A stretch of DNA of 64,000 nt from Odontocerum albicorne. Lineage: Eukaryota; Arthropoda; Insecta; Trichoptera; Odontoceridae. The notes below the pieces were generated by a model. The model was not told where the DNA came from. It made no database searches and saw only the letters and a list, made by a program, of their open reading frames with translations. The stretch spans positions 3,987,366 to 4,051,365 of the forward strand of contig OX463846.1 in assembly GCA_949825065.1 (NCBI GenBank). Direction: 5' to 3'. Positions within the stretch are counted from its first letter, which is position 1. Each line of letters begins with the position of its first letter. Shown piece by piece: positions 22,601 to 34,600 of the stretch. Both the position numbers and the translations under genes were made by a program.

Positions 22601-25600
22601 TAATAGTAAGAAGCGTGCATCTCGGTACCAGTTCAAACATAATTCAGTCTTATTTGTGCTACCCTGAAGATTAAGTGAAAGCCTTGAAACCGGTAGGGTT
22701 ATACCGTTCCAAAAAGTGGAATAAACAGTGTTTGATCAAACTAATTACAATGTCTTTAAACCTTCAGAATGTTAATGCCTTAACTATAAATAATATAATA
22801 TATCCTCACCAGCTCAAATATAAAAACAATATAGAACAAATACAAAAAAAAATCCTCAGATATCTATGGTACAGAACAAAGGGCGATTACCCAAAATATG
22901 CTCACCATGCCGAACTTCTCACGGTGTGTAACTATAGAAGCCTTGAAACAAGAAGGCAAGAATCCATTGCGATATTCCTAATAAAGGTTTTCCAAGGTTC
23001 CTTTAACTGTCCCGCGATTCTAGAAGCACTAAGTTTATATGTACCCAATAAATATATCCGTGCAAGGAATCACCCTCTGTTCTACATACCAACTTACAGG
23101 ACGAATATCACGGCTAAACACTCAGTCACGCGTGGTATAGAGATATTGAACCAACTGAATGACACGGTTGATATATTCTCGGTACCGTCAAACAGTATGA
23201 GAAGAATCCTGGCTGATATTATTCCTAACGAATAAGCTAACGCTAGAAGCAAACCCTCTTTGTGTAACAGGAGAAATCCGTGCAAAGTGGATAAAAAATA
23301 TATATATATATATATTGACTAAGATACTTTGAATTGGATAATTCGTGCCGGAAATCCATAGAGTAAAGGGTGTTATGATTAATTGCAGTCAGAAACATTA
23401 TTTGTGAAACATTATTTTCATAAGTTATATGAACGAGATTGTGGAATGAGTTTTTAAATTATTCAAATTGATTCCTAGACGCCAAGGGTAGAATCATGTG
23501 ATCCATACTAGTAATTAAGTCATTAAAAATGTTGATAAAGATATTAAAAAATATTTAACAATAAACTACAATCATTTGTTATTCCACTAATTACATTGAT
23601 CCCCGTTACACACGTTTCTACCTCCTATCCCGAGGCTCTCTTCAGGTGGAATGATTCCAGTTTGGAATGAGAGAAGTGATTATATCAGACTGGTGTCATG
23701 TTATTATGGACCACATACATCTAAAATGTGTGTGGCTATTGATGAAAAGATTTCAATTTAAATAAATTTAATTAAATATATTATGCAATATTTTTATGAA
23801 TTCGTCAATATCAATTTATAAATGTTTGATTTTTTTTAAATGTTCTTATAAAGAGTTCCACAAATTTTAAATCTAAACCGTTGATGAGTTAAATAATAGT
23901 CAACCATGGGTTAAAATTATTAACCTATTTAAATCTAAACCGTTGATGAGTTAAATAAGAGTCAACCATGGGTTAAAATTACTAACCTATTTAAATCTAA
24001 ACCGTTAATGAGTTAAATAAGAGTCAACCATGGGTTTAAATTATTAACCTATTTAAATCTTAAACGTTGATGAGTTAAATTAGTCAACCATGGGTTAAAA
24101 TTATTAACCTATTTAAATCTAAATCGTTGATGAGTTAAATAAGAGTCAACCATGGGTCAAAATTATTAACCTATTTAAATCTAAACCGTTGATGAGTTAA
24201 ATAAGAGTCAACCATGGGTTAAAATTACTAACCTATTTAAATCTAAACCGTTAATGAGTTAAATAAGTGTTAACCATGGGTTTAAATTATTAACCTATTT
24301 AAATCTTAAACGTTGATAAGTTAAATAAGAGTCAACCATGGGTCAAATTATTAACCCATTTAAATCTAAACCGTTGATGAGTTAAATGAGAGTCAACCAT
24401 GTGTTTAAATTATCAACTTATTTTTTCATGTGCATATATTATCAGTAAGATGGAGGCAAAACTTAATTTACTTGTATCACAAACAATGACCAGTAACGAA
24501 CCTAAATACTCTGGCATGTAATTTTGAGTACCTCCACTTGAAATGTATTGTTTTTTTTTATATATTGGGTGTAAACATACGTTGTGTCCGTTTTTTTGCA
24601 AATGAAGAGAACAAGGGGACACAAAAAAATTTACAACAAATTAGTCAATAATGTATTTTCCTTCATTATTTTACAACAAATTAGTAAATAATGTATTCTA
24701 CTTCATTATTTACAACTTCTTGCCAACATTCTACAAGTTTTTCAATGCCTGTGCGATAAAAACCATCCGGTCTTAACTCGAAAAATTCGACCAGTCATGT
24801 CCGCAATTCGACATCATTATTGAAAGAAACGCCGCGCTGAGCTGTCCTTTCATTCACATACTTCGCAAATATCGCGAGCAGCTTTATTCCCTCGGTTGAA
24901 CGCGAACAGAAGGAGGTGTCGAAAATGCTCACTTTCGTCTACTTGACATTTAATTTTGAAGGCTTGTAATCAAATAAAATAATATATGTAACGTAAAAGC
25001 AAATACAATATCTTGTGGAGCAGAAAATTTTCTTTCGAATGACATATAACCTTTACCATTTTGTTTTACTTTTGGTGCTCATTTTTTAAATTTGGAAAAA
25101 AACGGACACACCTTATGTTAAGGCCTAATATCATACACCCTTCAAGTAAAATAAATTTCAGGGAGAGACTATATACTCATTATACTTGGAAAGGATAAAT
25201 ATATCGGCAGAAATTAATTAATATGAATAAATCTAACAAAGTATTCATTATACTAAATAAATATTTTTGTCAATTTCCAGCTGGTGATACGTGGAATCAC
25301 TCAGGTAAAGAATGTTTTTTTTTAATCTCTTTTCTTATTCTTAAAATATTTCGTATATATTTGGTAAACTTTGTGATGGCAAAATATGTTCGTTTAGGCG
25401 GAAATTTCTTTTATAATAAAATCCAAATATTATTTTCGTCTAAATCAAATTTATCAATCTTCTAAACTTGAGTTTTGCCGAAATTCAATAAAATAATTTT
25501 TAACCTACATTGTAAAGTATTTTTCCGCTTTGATTCATATTTGGAGGATTTAAAGGGTATCAATCAATATTTTTTTTCATTTAAACATTTTAATGCCCTT

Positions 25601-28600
25601 CAGATTGATTGAAAAATGGGCCAATTAACTAATTCACATAACCTTGTTGTGTTACACAATTAATTGAAATGTGAAAGATTTTTCTGTACTTACAAAAATT
25701 TTAACTTTAGTAACAATAAATGTGCGCATGTATTTTTAATTTAAACCTTGAAGAAATATTGTTCATAAGATCATCAGAGATATTCTAATTAGCAAATTAT
25801 TGGAAGCTTTTAAATTTCCACTTAAAAATGCAAACGTGTTCCTTTGCTCAACCATTAATTTATCCACCGAGATAAGACAAAATTTTTTTTTTGGATAATT
25901 CATTCAACGAAGTCATTCCGTGTGCGAGTAATGATGCTTTTAACAGCTCAATTCGTTTATACGGCACTGAAAAATATATTAAGTAACAATAGCGTTAAGT
26001 ATTGCCAGGTACGTTAAATAAAAGAATGAAGCTCCTTAAGGGTTAGTTTTTTCCCGTTAGTAAGTTATATAACTACAAACAGGTACATAGATCTCTTCTA
26101 TAGTTTAATAAGAAGTAGTCAAGTACATATAGGTGCGTAAATCTCTTTTATAGCTTAATAAGAAGTAGTCAAGTATATACAGGTGGATAGATCCCTTCTA
26201 TAGCTTTATAAGAAGTAGTCAAGTATATACAGGTGGATAGATCTCTTATATAGCTTAATAAGAAGTAGTCAAGTACATACAGGTGCATGCATCTCTTATG
26301 TGGTATAGCTAAATAAGAAGTAGTCAAGTGCATACAGGTGCATAGATCTCTTCTATAGCTTAATAAGAAGTAGTCAAGTACATATTCGTACAGGTCAATG
26401 CATCTTTTCAATGACTTAATAAAATTAGTCAAGTATATACAGGTGCATATATCACTTTTATAGCTTAATACGAAGTAGTCAAATACTCGTACATACAGGT
26501 ACATAGATATTTTCTATAGCTTAATAAGAAGTAGTGTGTACTTGACACAGCTTTAAACTCCAATTAGGGATGATTGTAACTTTGGTGTCATATATTATTT
26601 TTATTATCACTTTACAAATTTTAACTACAATTTAAACTCCAAATGTTTCGAGTGTTTATTTGAAACAATAAAGTTCCCACTATTACGCACTTGTGAAACA
26701 TCACATTAAATGTTGACAAAATCTGGTTCAAGTTAGGCACAGTTTTGAAAACTCCATTAAGACAAGTATCACTAAAGAACATTTCGTTGTCCCTAATAAC
26801 CACATTTCCCTTATAATCACGTTTAATTATTTTATAATGAGCAATAAAGAACCTGAGAACAGAAGGGATACAAATTAAATTTATTTTATTTTAAAGACAT
26901 GTGTATTGATTCAACTAAAACGACTACGTTTAACGATCAGAGAGATTTTTTAACGATCCCCGTGTCACTTTAATTGAGTAGAAATATCCTCAATATCTGT
27001 CCAAACATCTCAGACAGTAATGGTCTTGTAGATATTAAATGTTCCGTCCACCATAAAGATTGAGTTAAATAAGTTACAAATATAAGCCTTCTATTCTACA
27101 TTCTAGTACTTACTATAATGCCGTCTCCCTGCTGGAGTTGTAAGAGCGAACGTAGCGCTAGACTTAATTAGTTTATTTATTTATTAAACAATCTAGGGGC
27201 TAATTGCTTGGCGGCAGTTTCTTCCAGCCTAGCAAACAAAAGAAAATCAAAGACGTTACGTTGTCGCCTAAAATATTCAAATTATTATTTTGCACAAAAT
27301 TCTTGAATATACTCCGTAAATTGTGAAAAAGTGAGATATCATTTATCAAAGGAAAAGGAATGAATAGTGTAGGGGCTAGAGGAATGAAACATACTTAACT
27401 TTATATATAACTGACATGAAATAAAGGGTTTCTTCAGTCTCTTTTTTAAACATGCCAATGACGGAGCAAGTTTACCATTAGTGTGTTACTGGTTCCAGAG
27501 TTTCACTGTGTGGACACTAACGGAGGACATAAAAAAGGAGAGTGGTAAATTTCCTTTTTCTCAACACACATATCTCGCCTTTTCCACATCTATATACCTT
27601 CTCATATATCACCTATGATTTCTTTTACTTCCAATATTTTCATCTTTAAAAATGTCCTTCTCTAGATTCTACTATACTTTCCTCACATCTATATACCTTC
27701 TCATATATCACCTATGATTTCTTTCACTTCCAATATTTTCATCTTTAAAAATGTCCTTCTCTAGATTCTACTATACTTTCCTCACATCTATATGCCTTCT
27801 CATATATCACCTATGATTTGTTTCACTTCCAATATTTTCATCTTTAAAAATGTCCTTCTCTAGATTCTACTATACTTTCCTCACGTCTATGTACCTTCTC
27901 ATATATCACCTATGATTTATTTTACTTCCAATATTTTCATGTTTAAAAATGTCCTTCTCTAGATTCAACTATACTTTCCTCACATCTATATACCTTCTCA
28001 TATATCACCTATGATTTATTTTACTTCCAATATTTTCATCTTTAAAAATGTCCTTCTCTAGATTCTACTATACTTTTCTCACATCTATATGCCTTCTCAT
28101 ATATCACCTATGATTTCTTTCACTTCCAATATTTTCATCATTAAAAATTTCCTTCTCTAGATTCTACTATTTATTTTTTTATTTATTATTACACATGACA
28201 AGAAATATACACAATTTGAGAAAAAACAACATGTAATTTGATTTGGACGTATAATTTTAATGGATCTGGGTTTATTGCCTTTCATTTGTCGTATCCCCAG
28301 TAAACTAGGCTTTTGCCTGTATCTCACTGAGGATATTTAGCATGAAAAAATAAATCGATACTTCTTTCCGATTTTTGATAACACAAAAAAACCCCGTTGC
28401 ACGCTCTCATCAACCTGACAAACAGTGACACTCAACTACAACTGGAAACATCTTGCGAAACTCAACTCCTCACACATTATCACTCCAGAAAGACCAAAAA
28501 TATTCATCATACAATATACCGCACACAATCATAAGAATAAAAATCAAAACAAATTCAAAACAAAAAAAAAAGAAGAAAAAAAGAAAAACACACAGAAACA

Positions 28601-31600
28601 CAAATACAAAAACATCCAAAATTAAAACAACAAGAAGAGACCCACACTCACGAGCTCACATAAATCCTTTCTACTCGTCATTCATCCTGAAAGCCCAAGT
28701 ACTCAAAATCCTGTCGCAATAACAACCACGCTCCGATCGACTGTCTAAATGGTTTTCCTACCTTTACTTTTATTGAAGTCGGCACGCCATTGTATGTAAT
28801 GGGAGCCAAATAAGCATATTGCCTTTGGGCAAAAGAGGTTTTAACTCTAGGGATGGTGAACATTTCATTAGTTGCCATGCGTGTCATGTGTGTCTGCTGA
28901 GTTTGCATCTTCCCCTCCTCTCGATGGTAGTGCCAGAGAATGGATTTGAGATGTAAATTGGCTATGTTCAGGACCTGATACTCTCTAAAAAGCTCCGCCG
29001 TGGGATACCGAGCAGGAAGTTTATTGATTATTTTCACAATCAATTTTTGGGAAACCTGTAATATGTGTTTTTGGGTTAAGGTGCATCCCCCCCAAACTGA
29101 TATACCGTAAGAAAGTGCTGACTGACACAAGGCGAAGTATATACTTTTAAGAATATTTTCACTGAGCACATTTCGAATCATACGGAATATGTATCCTAGT
29201 TTTCTGATTTTTGCGCTCAAAGTGTTAATATGGACCTCCCAACGAAGGAACTGGTCAACATAAACTCCAAGGTACTTTATACTATCAACCCTTTCCAAGG
29301 AAACACAACTACAGTCAGACATGGGTGAACAAGTGTGTAGTGTTATGTATTTATTTGTAGGTGCTTGAGTTCTTGTAGATATGCTAAATGTGATGTATTT
29401 AGTTTTTTGGGAATTTAGAGTCAATAAATTTGAGTCCATCCATTCTTTAACTACACGCAATTCTTCGTTAGCCTTTAAGAATACATCATCCCATGTTCGG
29501 CCCTCGAATAGAAGAACCGTGTCGTCCGCAAAAGTAATAATCTTACCCCTGAGAGAAAGATTACACAACTGATTGACATATATCAGGAACAATATAGGTC
29601 CCAGAACACTACCTTGAGGTACTCCGAATCTTACAAAAAGAGGCTCACCAAATACACTATCACCCAATTTGACTCTCTGAGTTCTATCAGACAATTAAGA
29701 AGAGAACCAACTAGAAGAGCGCCCACATATGCCCACCTCCATTAATCTGGTAAGTAATATTCGGTGAGACACTGTATCAAAAGCCTTTGCAAGGTCCAAA
29801 AAAACTGCCAAACATGCCTTCTTATTATCCAAAGTGGTGGTAACGCTGTTTACTAGACTAAGCAAAGCAGTTTCAGTTCCCACATTCCTTTGGAACCCAA
29901 ACTGATTAGGAGAGATAATGTTGTGCATATTGAAAAATTTCATCAGTCGGTCCTTCACTATTTTCTCAATAATTTTTGAAAGAATGCTCAGCAGAGATAT
30001 GGGTCTATAATTTTTTAAGTCATCCATCGAGCCTCCCTTGTGTATTGGGACAATATGCGAACGTTTTAATGCAGTTGGGAAAGTTACACCTCTAAAACTC
30101 AAATTGATTACATGTTTCAGTGGTAGTGCTATAAATCTTTGAGTATGTTTTACCAGTGCAGATGTAATCTGATCAGGCCCCGGGGCGCTACTTGCCTTAA
30201 GTGTGTTAATAGTCGCTAGAACTTCTTTCTCCGACTTCGGCGTTAGATAAAATGTATATTCGGGTACTTTTAAAGAATGAAGAATAGCGTCATTCAATGA
30301 CTGTTCAGTCGTTTTGTTCCTATTAAGTATGTTACGTGAGAGATTATTGCCTACATTGGCGAAATATTCGTTAATGCCACTACAAAGCTTCTGTGGTTCC
30401 TGTGTCAATGATACTTTTGTGCCATCAATGTTTAATGTAGAAGGGGCATTTCTCTCCCTCACTGTACCGGTGATGTCCCTGATAACACTCCAAATTATCT
30501 TTTGATCATTATTTGAGACTTCAATCTTTGCTCTATAGTAACTTTCCTTTGCTTTTTGGATGAGTTTCTTGCATGTATTCCTGTATTGTTTGTAAAATGT
30601 TATTGAGTGTGGATCACTGCCAGTCTTGAGATCCCGGTGCAGACGATCTCTTTTGCGTATACAATAAATCAATCCATCAGTGATCCAAGGTTTGAGTTTT
30701 GTGTACCTTCTGCTTCTACTGTGTATTGTCTGTGTGGCTGAGTTGATATGGGAGTTAATAGCATTAATAAAGCTCTCCAGAGCTTCATTTACATTATGGG
30801 ACTTGAGAGTGAACCAAGGGAGTGCAAGAGCTCCGGTATGCTCGTGATCCTTTTTCTCTTCATGCCCATCCCTATTTGTCTACCTGCACCCTCTGAAAAC
30901 CCCAATATAATTGCGTAATGGTCAGTAATTGTTGTCTCATACACTACTGCTCTAGCCTTCTGCCGAGTTCTCACCATTGCATGATCAATGCAGGAATAAC
31001 TATACTTTCCTCACATCTATATACCTTCTCATATATCACCTATGATTTCTTTTACTTCCAATATTTTCATCTTTAAAAATGTCCTTCTCTAGATTCTACT
31101 TTACTTTCCTCACATCTATATACCTTCTCATATATCACCTATGATTTCTTTTACTTCCAATATTTTCATCTTTAAAAATGTCCTTCTCTAGATTCTACTA
31201 TACTTTCCTCACATCTTTTCACATTTAGACAGTATATTTGACGTATTGGACTTTTTTCATTAATTCGTTCTACATGTCCGAAACCATCTCAGAAGGCTCT
31301 TCTTCATCTTACTTAACACATCAGCTTTAAGTTCACATACATCCCTTATCACTTCATTCCTTGTTCTTTCATACATTATCAACCCATGTATTATTCTCAG
31401 TACACGCATTTACACAGGATTTATTCAGCCTTATTCAGACTTTCCACAATCTCGTTTAACTCCCATACAAAAAGTCGATGTTAAAATAGTGTTGCACACT
31501 ATCATCTTAACAAATGTTGATGCTGTTCGGCTCGAGAATATATTCGTATGTTTAAGGGCCTCATTGACTTAATTTCCTATCAAAGGGTCCATCAAATTGA

Positions 31601-34600
31601 ACGGTTTTTTTTATTCTTAGATAAAACACAGATGGCGTCGCGAACTTGCCTGGGTCTTGTGACATTTGAGAAGGGTAATGTATGAAATTTATAAAAATGG
31701 AGTCGTATACAATACAACAACGCGTTCAAATTGTTGAATTACTTTATGTATTGTGATCTCCGGAAACGGCGATGTTAATTGGCCAGCTACGAAGATCATG
31801 TAATCTGACAACGTTGGACTATTTTCTCTGGGGTTACGTGAAAAGCCAGGTCTATAAGAATGACTCCCAATCAATTCCTGAGCTGAAAGACGAAATTATT
31901 CGCGTTATTGGTGAGTTAGAACCGCAATTATATCAAAATGTCGTCAAAAATTTTGACTAGAGTGGACATCTACATCGGAGTTGCAAGAGGTGGACATTTG
32001 GCGGATATTATTTTTTTGTGTTTAAATGTCATATATTATACTTCAATGACAAATAAAAAGTATTTTTTTCAAATCAAATCAAATTATGCGTTTTATTCAA
32101 GAATTTAAAAAATTACAATTAAAAAAACCGCTCAATTTGAACGACGCTTAACTACACACCGTTTGATATCTCTCGTAACTCTTCTGTGGTCTTCGAACTT
32201 TAATTTAAAAATTGGTACAGTATCGAAAAAATCTTTTTGAAATTATGTTTTTTTTTTTGGTACTAAAATGCTTTTGTTGATTTTAACAGATTTCGATACT
32301 GTCCAGTTTAAGTAAATGCTCCATTTACTGTTTCCCTTCGCCACGCACTGTGGAATATTAAGAATAACACTCGATGCTTCTTTTAACTCTTCCATCATCT
32401 GAGAAAACACCACCCTAATAGAAGAATTCCTCAACTCGCTCCAATCTTTCATTGCTCACCTATATATAAAATTTAATTTTCCTTTCATTTTTCAATCATC
32501 ATGACTTTGGTTTTCACTAGATTCATTTTCAGATATTTTTTCTTCGCATCTTACTCTGTAATTCATTCTTACTCTTTTACATTCCTATTCGATATTTGTA
32601 TGCTGCCCATTAACCTGTTGTCTGTCTTCATTGAAATATTAATTTATTTATTTTTTCTAGATTTTGGAAGGGATTGGCCTGCTAATTTTCCTCTATGTGG
32701 TGGCATGAACCAGTCTCCAATAAATATTGTAACACCAAACATCCCCTACATTAAGGTTCCTCCACTGAAGTTCACTGATTATTCAAAAATCCACCCCAAC
32801 ATGTCGATTGTTAACACTGGACACACGAGTAAGTGATATACGAGTATTTACGTTCACATTTTGAGGAATAGATATTGACAAAAAAATATTTTTAATGTAT
32901 TATTAATATGCCAAATTTTTACATACCAGTAGTAACGGAAATAAATTGAACAGATTAGACGCTCTAGAAATGTCTAAGTCAGTGCATCGAGGTGAACATC
33001 TGGCAAACACAAATATCCCAAGAATCTCCCCGCTGCTTGCCGAGATTGTCTCATCCCTCCCTTCACCCCCAGTTCTAAACCCGAATGTTTACCGTTGGAA
33101 GCATGTATCTCGGTACCAGTTCAAAAAAAAATCAGTCTTGTTTGTGCTCCCCTAATAATGAGGTGAAAGCCTTGAAACAGGTAAAGTTATACCGTTACAA
33201 AGAAGTGGAATAAACAGTGTTTGATAAAACAAATTACAATGATTTTAAATGGTTCAAGTTAGTTGTATGGATATGGGGATCCCCTCATCTCCATTCTAAA
33301 TATTTCGCTACTCATTCTCTGAATGTTGCCAAACAATCTCAAATAATTTTTATTCTAACATCCCTCTCTACTAAACTTCGGATATACACAAGTAGAAAAA
33401 AAATAATTTAAAAACTACTTGAAATCTGAAAGCTGCAATATTTAGAAAACTTAACATGGTATTCTTTATGTTGGAAATGATATACATAGGTTGTTTTAAA
33501 AAAAATTTAATGGCAGCCTTGATCTAACGGTTAGCATTAACGCTAAATACGCAGACGCTCCAGGTTTGATTCCTGGTGGATTCACTTTCGGAATGGTTTT
33601 ACTCTTAGACCGTTTTCATATCTGAATACATTTTTTTTTCTGTGGCTTACAAGCAAATGCTTCTTATCATAAATGCTTATTTTACTATGTAAAAACTCTG
33701 CTGAATTAAAGGTTACGCCAAGTTTAACCTGCTAATTATCGTGTAGCTTTGATCTCCTTGTCAACAGAACTTTAGATTTGATCTGCCAAGACTATGTGCT
33801 TGCTGAAGTTCAATATCTTACACGTAAAAACCAATACAAGCACACGTGTGCCCTATCCACAGGATGGTTGACAATCATAGTCGGTCACGACGGATTGCCT
33901 ATTGTATCTTAGTTTTTACTTATCAGAGCATAATTGATAAATATTAAGGTCTTTGGAGAAGACTTGTAGTTAGCTTCTTACGTTAAAATTTATTTATTAT
34001 TCTGACACCATATTAAGTGGCAAAATATAGCTAAGTTTCAATGTAATATCTTCTTCTTCTTCTTCAGTCGTTCTGGATCCTTCCCTGGACATAGGCCTCC
34101 CCTTCGGTCTTTCACAACTCCTTATCTCGGGCACACTACATCCACTTCACCCTTGCGGCCCGTTTTATATTAAATAAATTATTCTTCCAGATTTTCTAGT
34201 TTCAGACTCTTTGATTCTTGAATGTTGTTTGAAATAGTCTCAAAATCTACTAGTTTCATTTTTTTATAAACGCATTGTAATATAAAATATATGCAAATAG
34301 AAAAAAATTCTTGGAATAAATGAGAGGTGATTTAGACATAAATTAGTTAATTCGAGATTTAAAGTTAACGGTAAAGTAGTTTCTTTAGAAGTTAATAATT
34401 TCATTATGGTTAATACGTCGTGTAAAAAATTTTCAAGTGAAATATTGTAATACAAGGACAAAAAATTTCGTTTATTAATAATCAAGGACAAAAGTTAAAC
34501 TTATTATGATCAAAGGCAAAAATATTTACACAATTATTCAGTTTTGAGGTTAAAATATGCGAAATAATTTTAGAATTGAAGAGAAAATATATTTTATCTG

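Larger units (their letters stand above)
27490..32600 (-). mobile_element. RTE-like LINE copy, expanded and twice interrupted
   Basis: Reading right to left: polymerase-end sequence (about 32600-32260), a mariner MITE insertion (about 31585-32148), C-terminal coding (31560-31230), then a 3' region amplified into 99-bp tandem units (31220-31004 and 28170-27585). A jockey-like LINE lies inside the array. The coding part matches 46990-47820. The frame is badly decayed. Confidence 0.65.

Noticed and set aside
28425..28722. Lys/Asn-rich forward frames
   Set aside because: They arise from the A-rich 3' UTR of the reverse LINE read on the wrong strand.
32501..32660. Upstream part of the open frame leading into exon 5 as an alternative N-terminus
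   Set aside because: It consists of RTE LINE remnant and intron sequence. A good acceptor at 32660 and phase agreement with exon 4 explain the coding start.
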